DNA from: Sorghum bicolor
Lineage: Eukaryota; Streptophyta; Magnoliopsida; Poales; Poaceae
Assembly (NCBI RefSeq): GCF_000003195.3
Contig: NC_012879.2
Coordinates: 35,147,596 to 35,211,595, forward strand
Direction: 5' to 3'
Length of the DNA: 64,000 nt
The number at the start of each line of letters is the position of its first letter. Position 1 is the stretch's first letter. Positions 42,009 through 53,815 of the stretch are shown here, piece by piece. Position numbers and translations under genes: made by a program. The notes beneath the pieces were generated by a model. It did not search any database. It saw only the letters and a list, made by a program, of their open reading frames with translations, and had not been told where the DNA came from.

Positions 42009-43301
42009 CTAAGATTCAATCATTTTATTAAAGCTAATTTGATTCTTGATGGCAGTAGAGAAATTATCCATTCTATTATTTATATTTTCTAGCATTTTAT
42101 CATTAGATGCCAATTTCTTAGATAGGTTATCCATTAGCTTTCCTTGATTAGACACTAACTCTTTCAAAGGTGGAAAATTATTATTATTGTTGTAAGAATT
42201 GTTACCTTGATAATTACCTGAGTATTTAGGCCTCTGTTGATTCCAACCTTGATTTTGTTGAGGACGGTTGTAGTAGTTGTTGTTGTTGTTGTTGATGTAG
42301 TTCACATCCTCAAGTATCTCAGGGCAGTGGTTGCCTGAGTGTCCAGTATCTCCACACTCCTCACAAGTCATGTGAGAGTCGTAGATGTGCATAACTTCTT
42401 TCTTGTCTCCAGCTCTATCGCCGAGCTTCTTCATGAGCAGGTCTAGCTTTGCAGACAGCATGTCTACCTCCTTCAGCTGATGCATACCTCCACCTCTCTT
42501 GCGTGTCTGGGTCCTCTCTTCATTCCAGCTTTGATTGGACGCCATCTTCTCCACAAGAGCTGTAGCTTGTGGTATGGTAAGTGATAAGAATGCTCCTCCG
42601 GCTGCAGCATCCATGGTTTCTCGGGCACTGTTACCGAGCCCATGATAAAATGTCTGCATCAATAGCCAACTCTCCATTCCATGATGGGGACATTCTAGGA
42701 TGTAGTCTTGGAAGCGCTCCCATGCTTCTGGAATGGATTCATCATTTTGTTGCTAAAAACTTGTAATCTTCCCACGGAGAGCATTGGTCTTGCCCATGGG
42801 AAAGAACTTTGCTAGGAAGTATGTTGAGCAGAGTCCCCATGTAGTATTCTTCTCCTTTGTAGCGTAGAACCACTGCTTCACTCTTCCTAACAGTGAGAAT
42901 GGGAAGAGGTGAAGTAGTATAGCATCTTTGGAAACTCCTGATATGGTGAATGTGTTGCAAATCTCTAGGAAGTGTTGTAAATGAGCACTAGCATCTTCGT
43001 GTGCCTTCCCACAGAACTGGTTGGATTGCACCATGTTGATAAGTCCAGGCTTGAGCTCAAAGTTACCATCGATCTCTGCAGCAGGTCCAGTGCGGATGTT
43101 GTCCATAGTGGGAGCTGAGAACTCGCGGATTGATTTGTTCACCATGGCTTCGAACTCTGAAGACAAGTTCCGGTGATCTTCTTGATTGGATGAAGCTTCT
43201 TGCTGAAGTGTTGACGATCTTTTCTTGAGGTTGGCTCCCGCCTTCTTGAATAATGCTTCGGGATTGTCAACAAAATTTCCTGGAAGATGTCTTCTATTCA
43301 T
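42009..43301 (-). pseudogene. Athila-C gag, copy 1
   Basis: Starts at ATG 43301 (MNRRHLPGNFVDNPEALF). The capsid part has ELKPGLINMVQSNQF and LLHLFPFSLLGRVKQWFY. A CCHC zinc knuckle CEECGDTGHSGNHC lies at about 42310-42360, followed by an Asn/Gln/Tyr-rich stretch. Two TAG stops at 42753 and 42009 each replace a Gln codon that is intact in copy 2. Apart from these it is well preserved. Gag forms the particle. Confidence 0.92.
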
Positions 43302-43435
43302 ACATTCCCCTGCATAAGATAAAATAGAAAAATATCGGGGTAAAACTGTATGAGAGAATAGATAAGCTCAATCACATTAGTGATGCGAATGATAACTCAA
43401 AATCTTTTATTCTATTCCTGATTATTAATCAACCT
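43302..43435. other. Leader of Athila-C copy 1
   Basis: Short untranslated stretch between primer site and gag start, without features. It corresponds to 52006-52138 in copy 2. Confidence 0.6.
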
Positions 43436-43453
43436 TCCCCGGCAACGGCGCCA
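43436..43453 (-). promoter_or_regulatory. Primer-binding site, tRNA-Asp type, copy 1
   Basis: The plus strand reads TCCCCGGCAACGGCGCCA, the 3' end of tRNA-Asp, 8 bp from the LTR. tRNA-Asp priming is usual for Athila. Confidence 0.88.
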
Positions 43454-43461
43454 AAAATGCT

Positions 43462-45111
43462 TCTTGGGTATTCTTAACATCATTACCAAAAGTAGACTAA
43501 GTTCTCTAAATCTAGTAACGGTGCCAAAAATGCCAAACCTATCCCCCACACCACTTAAGCCAAGTTGTCATCCCCAGCATGATATACTAGACGCGCTATT
43601 GAAATATGCAATTGCTCTTCTAAATAAATAATGAATGGGATCTGCAAGCGCACAGATTAATACCGATGTAGCATTTTAACCGGGAAGTATTCCAGGTATC
43701 GTTATTTATATTTTTACCACTCGGAAGGGATTAGCAATCATCACTATTGATTACAGAATAGAATATGAGATTGAGCATCTATCATTGCATGTATAATTGA
43801 ACATTATATCTAACTCTTCATACAGGGATAATTGTCACATAAAAGATATATGAAATAATAATAGTGACAAGGATAACTAATCTGATCTAGCCACATAATA
43901 AATATGATAAGCACCTCAATTAGATACTCTAGAAAGCCATTAGCATGGTATTAGAACGAACTACAAGAATATTCCCTAAGTTATTCTCAACTATATAGTC
44001 TAGCATTATCATAATTAGTGCAAGCATACTTAGCAATCATTGTGAGACAAGACTACGCCCATGCATAGTGATATTAGCAAGGAATATGAGAAACATAGCA
44101 ATCACTCCCCTGTAATAATGTTGCTCTGCCAGCCCAATACACGAGAGGGGGACTATATAAGAATCAATGAAGCTGTCACTATCACGAACCACCCCACGAT
44201 CTGGCATATTGGGTACAATCACAGATAAATATGGTATAAGCACCACGCCTACACAATATCTATCATTTACCCATGGATCCGATGGATAAACGCTATACGA
44301 TCCTAAGCATTTATATAGATCGAATCTAACTAAGCCAAGTACATAACTATGATAAACTAAGAACAATATAATCTTGAATATAAGCAAGTAGAGCAAAGTC
44401 ATAAGCAATATATTGAAGTAGAACAAAGTCATATTCATAATATTGAAGAACAAAGATAATTAGAAAGTAATTAGAAGCACAATTAGAGAATTACCAAGAA
44501 TCCTCTTGACAGATCCGGAAACCAATCGAAGATTGACTCCTTCTAGTTCTAATCCTATGTAGCTATGCTAATCTAGATATCTAATTGATGTGGTGGCCCT
44601 AATCTTGATCAGAGGCTTCTTCTCCCTTGAGAATAATGAATTAGGGTTGAGAGGCTCTCTCCTCTAGGGGCCAGGGGGTCTGGTTTATAGTCCCTTCAAG
44701 TGAATATGGGCCGTTGGATCAAACCGACATAGATTGTATGGTTTAGATTCATCCTTTAGGTCGGTGGAAATCTCCCACGAAGCAGAGTCCTGATTGGACT
44801 CAGGGAGGGGGCGGGCGCCCAGGGCAGGAGGGCGGGCGCCCTGCCTCTGGCCCCGTTTCGCCTCCGCTTCGGTCTCGTGGCTTCTGGAGTCTTCTAGATG
44901 TAAGATAATTGCGCGGCACGTTAATATCTCTATGTAATCCCGACGTGTGGGCCTTCCTTCCGTATTTCCTGATAACCCCCTGCAGAAATAGACAAACACC
45001 AAAACTCGTGGAATTCTGTCAGATAAAACCCTAAGTCTAGATCTTGATTTCATTTGGATCCTTTTCTTTATTTATTTGATAATTAAATTTGATACTTAAG
45101 GACCGTCAACA
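43462..45111 (-). repeat. Athila-C copy 1 5' LTR
   Basis: 1650 bp. The inner tip is TCTTGGG instead of TGTTGGG. Paired palindromes at 44813-44820 and 44834-44841 (21-bp pitch). Very similar to the 3' LTR, with few point differences, so the insertion is young. Confidence 0.95.
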
Positions 45112-45535
45112 GATGTGAAAACCTTTCATTCCTCGACGCTTATTCTGGCTACCATCAAATAAAGATGAAAGAATCTGACCAGCTCGCGACATCTTTCATC
45201 ACGCCCTTTGGGATGTATTGTTATGTAACCATGCCCTTCGGGCTTTGAAACACTGGGGCGACATACCAGCGATGCATGCTCCACGTGTTTTTCGAACACA
45301 TAGGGTCGACGGTCGAGGCATACATCGATGACATCGTCGTCAAATCAAAAAAGCGAGGTGACCTGATTTAGGATCTCGAGATCGCCTTTAGTTGTTTACG
45401 CGCTAATAGAATCAAGCTCAACTCCGAGAAGTGCGTCTTCGGCGTGCCTCGAGGCATGCTTCTGGGTTATATTTTCTCCCAACGCAGCATCGAGGCTAAT
45501 CCCAAGAAAGTATTGGCTGTTGCAAGGATGGGGCC
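45112..45535 (+). pseudogene. Family B reverse transcriptase, middle part (B2)
   Basis: Continues the RT from 36861 with FLDAYSGYHQIKM, SFITPFGMYCYV and AYIDDIVVKSKK (catalytic Asp pair). TGA near 45245 and TAG near 45368 break it. Between the two Athila-C insertions. Confidence 0.9.
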
Positions 45536-47188
45536 TGTTGGGTATTCTTAACATCATTACCAAAAGTAGACTAAGTTCTCTAAATCTAGTAATGGTGCCA
45601 AAAATGCCAAACCTATCCCTCACACCACTTAAGCTAAGTTGTCATCCCCAGCATGACATGAGAGACGCGGTATTGAAATATGCAATTGCTCTTCTAAATA
45701 AATAATGAATGGGATCTGCAAGCGCACAGATTAATACTGATGCAGCATTTTAACCGAGAAGTATTCTAGGTATCGTTATTTATATTTTTACCACTGGGAA
45801 GGGATTAGCAATCATCACTATTGATTACAGAATAGAATATGAGATTGAGCATCTATCATTGCATGTATAATTGAGAACATTATATCTAACTCTTCATACA
45901 GGGATAAGTGTCACATAAAAGATATATGAAATAATAATAGTGACAAGGATAACTAATCTGATCTAGCCACATAATAAATATGATAAGCACCTCAATTAGA
46001 TACTCTAGAAAGTCATTAGCATGGTATTAGAACGAACTATAAGAATATTCCCTAAGTTATTCTCAACTATATAGTCTAGCAATATCATAATTAGTGCAAG
46101 CATACTTAGCAATCATTGTGAGACAAGACTACGCCCATGCATAGTGATATTAGCAAGAAATATGAGAAACATAGCAATCACTCCCCTGTAATAATGTTGC
46201 TCTGCCAGCCCAATACACGAGAGGGGGAATATATAAGAATCAATGAAGCTGTCACTATCACGAACCACCCCACGATCTGGCATATTGGGTACAATCGCAG
46301 ATAAATACGGTATAAGCACCACGCCTACACAATATCTATCATTTACCCATGGATCCGATGGATAAACGCTATACGATCCTAAGCATGTATATAGATCCAA
46401 TCTAACTAAGCCAAGTACATAACTATGATAAACTAAGAACAATATAATCTTGAATATAAGCAAATAGAGCAAAGTCATAAGCAATATATTGAAGTAGAAC
46501 AAAGTCATATTCATAATATTAAAGAACAAAGATAATTAGAAAGCAATTAGAAGCACAATTAGAGAATTACCAAGAATCCTCCTGACAGATCTGGAAACCA
46601 ATCGAAGATTGACTCCTTCTAGTTCTAATCCTATGTAGCTATGCTAATCTAGATATCTAATTGATGTGGTGGCTCTAATCTTGATCAGAGGCTTCTTCTC
46701 CCTTGAGAATAATGAATTAGGGTTGAGAGGCTCTCTCCTCCAAGGGCCAGGGGGTCTGGTTTTATAGTCCCTTCAAGTGAATATGGGCCGTTGGTTCAAA
46801 CCGGCATAGATTGTATGGTTTAGATTCATCCTTTAGGTCGGTGGAAATCTCCCGCAAAGCAGAGTCCTGATTGGACTCAGGAGGTGGGCGGGCGCCCTGA
46901 CCAACTGGGCGGGCGCCCAGGGTCAGGCCCCGTTTTGCCTCCGCTTCGGTCTCGTGGCTTCTGGAGTCTTCTAGATGTAAGATAATTGCACGGCACGTTA
47001 ATATCTCTATGTAATCCCGACGTGTGGACCTTTCTTCTGTATTTCCTGATAACCTCTTGCAGAAATAGACAAACACCAAAACTCGTGGAATTCTGTCAGA
47101 TAAAACCCTAAGTCTAGATCTTAATTTCATTTGGATCCTTTTCTTTATTTATTTGATAATTAAATTTGATACTTAAGGACCGTCAACA
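45536..47188 (-). repeat. Athila-C copy 2 3' LTR
   Basis: 1653 bp. TATA box complement 46758-46767; paired palindromes 46890-46897 and 46911-46918; U3 frame 46762-47130; R/U5 frame 46113-46529. The sequence between the palindromes differs from copy 1 while the pitch is unchanged. Confidence 0.95.
46890..46918 (-). promoter_or_regulatory. Paired GGGCGCCC palindromes (Athila-C copy 2, 3' LTR)
   Basis: Two perfect copies 21 bp apart, about 120 bp upstream of the TATA box; again seen at 53517-53545 in the 5' LTR. Confidence 0.6.
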
Positions 47189-47204
47189 AACTCCCCCAAG
47201 CTTA
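47189..47204 (-). promoter_or_regulatory. Polypurine tract of Athila-C copy 2
   Basis: The minus strand reads AAGCTTGGGGGAGTT against the 3' LTR. Confidence 0.75.
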
Positions 47205-49361
47205 CCTCTTGCTCGTCCCTGAGCAAGGATAGACTCAGCTAAGGATCATAAGTTGTTGCAATATCTTAAAAAATTGACGGTACACATGCTTTTTAAATAA
47301 GATCTTATCTCTGAGTTAGAGTAAACTGTCAAGACTTAAAACTTACTTACTTTACCTTCACCATGGGACTTGTAACCGTCACTTCTGTCTTGAGTAGTTA
47401 AAAGATAGAACAGTCTAGTCAAGTGCCATATCTCTTATTCTTGATCAGCTATAACTCTGGGGTTTTTGCAGATTTTCAAATAAAACTCAGAAATTCCTTG
47501 TATGATTCTCTCATATCTCTCTTTTGTGGTATTTCTGGATTCTTACCAAGGCAGTGATGGTATATGCCTTCTCTCAATATATGTAGTATTTGTGGTATGA
47601 GGCATAGTGATATTGCCTTCTCTCTCACCTTACTCTAATAAGGCATTTAATATCTGGAGCTCATAGGTGGGAGATAAAATATACATACTTACAAGACATT
47701 TATTGTATAGTCAAACATGGATCCAAAGAAACAAATCAATAAGTCAAATCAAGATGTGCAAGTGTGGCGAATGAATGGTGTATGGTGATGATGGTGATAA
47801 CAATGGTGGTGGAAGTCTAATTCTACTTTGCTCTTTTAGGGAATACATACCTTCCTTGCTTTTGAAACTTTATGAGGAGAATGAGATGCTCTTCTTTTTC
47901 TTTTCTCTTAGGTGGGTATCTTGTACCCCTAATTCTACTGTCGGACACTTGTCCATTTTTACCTCTCGTCTCACTTTTTCTTTTCTTTCGAGGTTCCGAG
48001 CACTTGCTCCTTTTTATTTCCTCGTATTTATAATTTTTTTTCTTTTTTTTTAGAGCACTCATCTCATGAGATAATATAGCAAGTGGTAGTAACAAGATAA
48101 CTTGAGCATTTATTTCACAAGGGAAAACAGAAATATTTTTGGCTATTCTCTCCCGGATTAGGAGTAGAATATTTTTGAGTGGTTCTGGAGATGGAAATGG
48201 ATGGATATATGTGGATGGTACTTCCGGAGTAGAAGTAGCATATATGAGTGAATGTGCAAGTGAATCTTGATTTAACCACATGACAAGCTCCTAAAGGTCT
48301 ACACAGCTTGACCACACTCAATGCTCATAAGCAGTAAATAGTAAATGTGTGGCTCAAAGTCTAGCAAGCATGTATATATGGCTGTGGTAGGAATTTAAAC
48401 TCTCATCATACAGGAACTCATCATGCAACATTTTAAAGATTTTCAAAGATAAAATTCTCCAGAATTCTAGCATCTCTAGGAACAGATAAACAGCAGCTCA
48501 ACCTTCCCATATCGTATCCGTTAACAACTTAGACTTCAGATCAAGTTTTCATCCCACAAGTTTAGATCTAGAGCAAGCTTTAAATTATAATAGTTATGTC
48601 TAAACTTGAGAGAGAACTTAAAATGTGCAAATTAGGCAGAGCAACTATTCATCATATCCATGCTTAAGTTTTATTTAGATACAGATTAGCATAGCCACTT
48701 TATTTATTTATTAAACACACTAAGCAAAAGATATATATATAAACACAAAATCTTTATTTGGTTTTTCATAGTTATGTATATTTATATTCTAAAATAATAT
48801 AAGTATAAAGATAGATAGATAAAAATACTTATCGAGATAAATGGGGGTGCTCTCACCCAAGCTGAATTTTGACGTAATTTTTTCTTGATGTAGCTAGCAG
48901 GTGGCAGAGGTGTATTTGAAAGTCAGCAGCATTCTGACAGCGATTAGAATGTCCTCCGTCTGCTAGTCTTCCTGATTCTTAAATTCTGTGGAGTTCAAAT
49001 AGACAACAAAGCTTGTGGAACTTGATTAAGTGTTAGCATAAATATCTAGCCCTTATCTTGTTGAGACTCGTTAATTAATTATTACTCCCTGTTTTTATAT
49101 TTTTATTTTATAAAGCAGAAAAGAAATATTTATTTTATTTTTATGCCACCACAGTGAATGTACTTATGGGTTTTATGCCACTCGCATACTCACATGGGGC
49201 TTACTGTTTTTCACATTTTTATTTTCTTTTTAAGATAATACGAACATGATTAACTAAGTAAACTAGTTGAAATAATTGAAAGGAAAAGGATAACTATCAA
49301 GTTTACCTCTTGGCAAGGCATTCGGTGTTTTTAAGTCCTCCGAACAGGACTCTCCAATTTC
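47205..49361. other. Long non-coding 3' region of Athila-C copy 2
   Basis: No gene found. Aligns with 38519-40653 with small indels, for example an added GATGATGGTGATAACAATG-like stretch near 47785 that copy 1 lacks. Confidence 0.7.
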
Positions 49362-50010
49362 TTAATCGTCCTTAGGTTTGTTGGGTGGCATAGTCCGTAG
49401 TTCCGGCAGCGCCTCCTCTTCATGTATAGTTATCTTCATTTTCCATACCTGACTCGGTGCTTCAATCTCCTCTGGATAATTTTGTTTAAACTCAATGTCT
49501 TCTGACCTTACAACTTCTCCTTCATAGTCTGCCCATCCGTCCTTGATGATCTGCCTCCTCTGGTTGAGGTTGTGTCTCTTTCTGACCTGCTTAGATTCTT
49601 CAACGATATAGTCAGGGTCAATAAAATAACGGCGTACCTTCTCTGAGGGGAAGTGCATATGGACTTCTCCGGTTCCAATGTAGATAATTGCTTTAACGGT
49701 ACTGAGGAACGGTCTTCCAAGGATGATGGGTGGATCATACTCATCTTCTCCCATGTCAATAACTTGAAAGTCTGTGTAGACAAAGTGATCGTCTATTTTG
49801 ACTGGGACATCAGTTACTGTTCCTTTAACTTCTCGAAATGTCTAATCTGCCATCTGAAGCTGAATGTATGTTGGTCTTAGTGGCATGGTTCCGAACAAGA
49901 GCCGATAGGTGACTACAGCCATTATGTTGACACCCGATCTGGTGTCGCAAATCGTCTTGTAGAAGCTATATCCATGTATGGAGCAGTAGATGCTTGACAT
50001 TCCTGGGTCG
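49362..50010 (-). pseudogene. Second protease-like domain, Athila-C copy 2
   Basis: Same domain as at 40654-41300. The active-site-like motif reads CDTRSG, so the Gly after Asp-Thr is changed to Arg by a G-to-A transition. A TAG near 49842 replaces a Gln codon. The C-terminal part (49362-49754) is open to its natural stop. Confidence 0.8.
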
Positions 50011-50712
50011 TCCTTCTTGGTCAAAAACGGTGACTTAAGTTGTTGATCTTGGCCTCCATGAACTGCAGTGACCATCTTAACTGACTCGGTTCACACTTGC
50101 TTGTTCCTATTCCTCCTGTTGGTCCTCTTCCTTGATTCACGTCTGGATTGATCTGGGATTTGTGTAGTCTTGTTCTTGAAAAAAAATGTCTCCTTCTTCC
50201 CTTTGACGTAGAAACTGATCTTGGCAGCACTAGCGTAGATGATAGCTCCCGTGGTGTTCAAGAATGGCCTCCCTAGGATGATAGGTGCTCTCTCATCATT
50301 TCCGGTCTCTACCACTACGAAGTCTGCTGGGGCATATAAGGTACCAACTCGGACACAAAGGTTCTTCACTATTCCTTTTGGAATAGTTATCGTCTGATCT
50401 GCAAACTGCAAACACATGGTTGTCTCTAATAAAGGATATGTAAAGAATTTTTCATAGAGTACCCTGCGTATAATGTTGACACTGGAGCCAAAGTCGCAGA
50501 GTGCTTCTGGAACGTCCACCATGCCGACAGAGATCGGGATGACGGGGCGTCCTGGATCACCTCTCTTGACCGGTAGAACGTCAGTAGAGAATTCAGTGAC
50601 GGGGTTACTCCAATTACCTGCATCAAAGATGTCTACAAGATTTGCAAATTCTAATCCTTCCGGTTGTGATGGTATACCGGGGTTAGTAGTAGGAACAGCA
50701 GCAGCTATTTGA
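50011..50712 (-). pseudogene. First protease domain, Athila-C copy 2
   Basis: VPEALCDFGSSVNII and RAPIILGRPFLNTTGAIIY are intact and in frame with the zinc-knuckle part of gag. A TGA at 50091 replaces a Trp codon in the basic linker to the second domain. Confidence 0.88.
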
Positions 50713-52005
50713 TTTAACTGAGACTCAATCATTTTATTAAAGCTAATTTGATTCTTGATGGCAGTAGAGAAATTATCCATTCTATTATTTATATTTTCTA
50801 GCATTTTATCATTAGATGCCAATTTCTTAGATAGGTTATCCATTAGCTTTCCTTGATTAGACACTAACTCTCTCAAAGGTGGAAAATTATTATTATTGTT
50901 GTAAGAATTGTTACCTTTATAATTACCGGAGTAGTTAGGCCTCTGTTGATTCCAACCTTGATTTTGTTGAGGACGGTTGTAGTAGTAGTTGTTGTTGTTG
51001 ATGATGTAGTTCACATCCTCAAGCATCTCAGGACAGTGACTGCCTAAGTGTCCAGTATCTCCACACTCCTCACAAGTCATGTGAGAGTCGTAGATGTGCA
51101 TAACTTCCTTCTTATCTCTAGCTCTATCGTCGAGCTTCTTCATGAGCAGGTCTAGCTTTGCAGACAGCATATCTACCTCCTTCAGCTGATGCATACCTCT
51201 ACCTCTCTTGCATGTCTGGGTCCTCTCTTCATTCCAGCCTTGATTGGACGCCATCTTCTCCACAAGAGCTGTGGCTTGTGGTAAGTGATAAGAATGCTCC
51301 TCCAGCTGCAGCATCCATGGTTTCTCGGGCACTGTTGCCGAGTCGATGATAAAATGTCTGCATCAATAGCCAACTCTCCATTCCATGATGGGGACATTCT
51401 AGGATGTAGTCTTGAAAGCGCTCCCATGCTTCTGGAACAGATTCATTATTTTGTTGCTGAAAACTTGTAATCTTCCCACGGAGAGCATTGGTCTTGCCCA
51501 TGGGAAAGAACTTTACCAGGAAGTTTGTTGAACAGAGTGCCCACGTAGTATTCTTCTCCTTTGTAGCGTAGAACCACTGCTTCGCTCTTCCTAACAGTGA
51601 GAATGGGAAGAGGTGAAGTAGTATAGCATCTTTGGAAACTCCTGATATGGTGAATGTGTTGCAAATCTCCAGGAAGTGTTGTAAATGAGCACTAGCATCT
51701 TCGTGTGCCTTCCCACAGAACTGGTTGGATTGCACCATGTTGATAAGTCCAGGCTTGAGCTCAAAGTTGCCATCGATCTTTGCAGTAGGTCCAGTGCGGA
51801 TGTTGTCCGTAGTGGGAGCTGAGAACTCGCGGATTGATTTGTTCGCCATGGCTTCGAACTCTGAAGACAAGTTCCGGTGATCTTCTTGATTGGATGAAGC
51901 TTCTTGCTGAAGTATTGATGATCTCTTCTTAAGCTTGGCTCTCGTCTTCTTGAATAATGCTTCAAGATTGTCAACAAAATTTCCTTGAAGATGTCTTCTA
52001 TTCAT
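50713..52005 (-). pseudogene. Athila-C gag, copy 2
   Basis: ATG at 52005 (MNRRHLQGNF). Capsid part open to about 51285, where a 5-nt deletion relative to copy 1 shifts the frame. The remainder, with CCHC knuckle CEECGDTGHLGSHC and the Asn-rich stretch, continues in another frame into the protease. The Gln codons that became TAG in copy 1 are intact here. Confidence 0.92.
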
Positions 52006-52138
52006 ACATTCCCCTGCATAAGATAAAATAGGAAAATATCGGGGTAAAACTGTATGGGAGAATAGATAAGCTCAATCATATTAGTGATGTGAATGATAAC
52101 TCAAAATCATTTATTCTACTCCTGATTGGAATCAACCT

Positions 52139-52156
52139 TCCCCGGCAACGGCGCCA
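52139..52156 (-). promoter_or_regulatory. Primer-binding site, tRNA-Asp type, copy 2
   Basis: Identical 18 bases to copy 1, 8 bp from the LTR. Confidence 0.88.
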
Positions 52157-52164
52157 AAAATGCT

Positions 52165-53815
52165 TGTTGGGTATTCTTAACATCATTACCAAAAGTAGAC
52201 TAAGTTCTCTAAATCTAGTAACGGTGCCAAAAATGCCAAACCTATCCCTCACACCACTTAAGCCAAGTTGTCATCCCCAGCATGACATGAGAGACGCGGT
52301 ATTGAAATTTGCAATTGCTCTTTTAAATAAATAATGAATGGGATCTGCAAGCGCACAGATTAATACCGATGCAGCATTTTAACTCGGAAGTATTCCAGGT
52401 ATCGTTATTTATATTTTTACCACTGAGAAGGGATTAGCAATCATCAATATTGATTACAGAATAGAATATGCGATTGAGCATCTATCATTGCGTGTACAAT
52501 TGAGAACATTATATCTAACTCTTCATACAGGGATAAGTGTCACATAAAAGATATATGAAATAATAATAGTGACAAGGATAACTAATCTGATCTAGCCACA
52601 TAATAAATATGATAAGCACCTCAATTAGATAGACTAGAAAGTCATTAGCATGGTATTAGAACGAACTACAAGAATATTCCCTAAGTTATTCTCAACTATA
52701 TAGTCTAGCATTATCATAATTAGTGCAAGCATACTTAGCAATCATTGTGAGACAAGACTACGCCCATGCATAGTGATATTAGCAAGGAATATGAGAAACA
52801 TAGCAATCACTCCCCTGTAATAATGTTGCTCTACCAGTCCAATACACGAGAGGGGGACTATATAAGAATCAATGAAGCTGTCACTATCACGAACCACCCC
52901 ACGATCTGGCATATTGGGTACAATCGCAGATAAATACGGTATAAGCACCACGCCTACACAATATCTATCATTTACCCATGGATCCGATGGATAAACGCTA
53001 TACGATCCTAAGCATGTATATAGATCCAATCTAACTATGCCAAGTACATAACTATGATAAACTAAGAACAATATAATATTGAATATAAGCAAATTGAGCA
53101 AAGTCATAAGCAATATATTGAGTAGAACAAAGTCATATTCATAATATTGAAGAACAAAGATAATTAGAAAGCAATTAGAAGCACAATTAGAGAATTACCA
53201 AGAATCCTCCTAACAGATCCGGAAACCAATCGAAGATTGACTCCTTCTAGTTCTAATCCTATGTAGCTATGCTAATCTAGATATCTAATTGATGTGGTGG
53301 CTCTAATCTTGATCAGAGGCTTCTCTCCCTTGAGAATAATGAATTAGGGTTGAGAGGCTCTCTCCTCCAAGGGCCAGGGGGTCTGGTTTTATAGTCCCTT
53401 CAAGTGAATATGGGCCGTTGGATCAAACCGACATAGATTGTATGGTTTAGATTCATCCTTTAGGTTGGTGGAAATCTCCCGCAAAGCAGAGTCCTGATTG
53501 GACTCAGGAGGTGGTCGGGCGCCCTGACCAACTGGGCGGGCGCCCAGGGTCAGGCCCCGTTTCGCCTCCGCTTCGGTCTCATGGCTTCTGGAGTCTTCTA
53601 GATGTAAGATAATTGCACGGCACGTTAATATCTCTATGTAATCCCGATGTGTGGGCCTTTCTTTCGTATTTCCTAATAACCCCCTGCAGAAATAGACAAA
53701 CACCAAAACTCATGGAATTCTGTCAGATAAAACCCTAAGTCTAGATCTTGATTTCATTTGGATCCTTTTCTTTATTTATTTGATAATTAAATTTGATACT
53801 TAAGGACCGTCAACT
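52165..53815 (-). repeat. Athila-C copy 2 5' LTR
   Basis: 1651 bp. Paired palindromes 53517-53524 and 53538-53545. A 1-bp deletion near 53120 removes the N-terminal part of the R/U5 frame. Confidence 0.95.

Larger units (their letters stand above)
36862..45111 (-). mobile_element. Athila-C copy 1, complete, 8.25 kb
   Basis: Both LTRs (36862-38501, 43462-45111) and a perfect 5-bp target duplication GATGT (36857-36861 and 45112-45116) are present. Internal order on the minus strand: tRNA-Asp primer site, gag, two protease domains, 2.1 kb non-coding, polypurine tract. There is no RT, RNase H or integrase, so it depends on enzymes from another Athila. Inserted in the RT gene of B2. Confidence 0.95.
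45536..53815 (-). mobile_element. Athila-C copy 2, complete, 8.28 kb
   Basis: LTRs 45536-47188 and 52165-53815. Target duplication GGGCC (45531-45535) and GGGTC (53816-53820), one transition apart. The last LTR base is T instead of A. Same non-autonomous layout and orientation as copy 1, and inserted only 424 bp from it in the same RT gene. Confidence 0.94.

Noticed and set aside
43436..43453. tRNA-Asp gene
   Set aside because: Only the 18-base 3' end is present, next to an LTR, so it is a primer-binding site. The same holds at 52139-52156.
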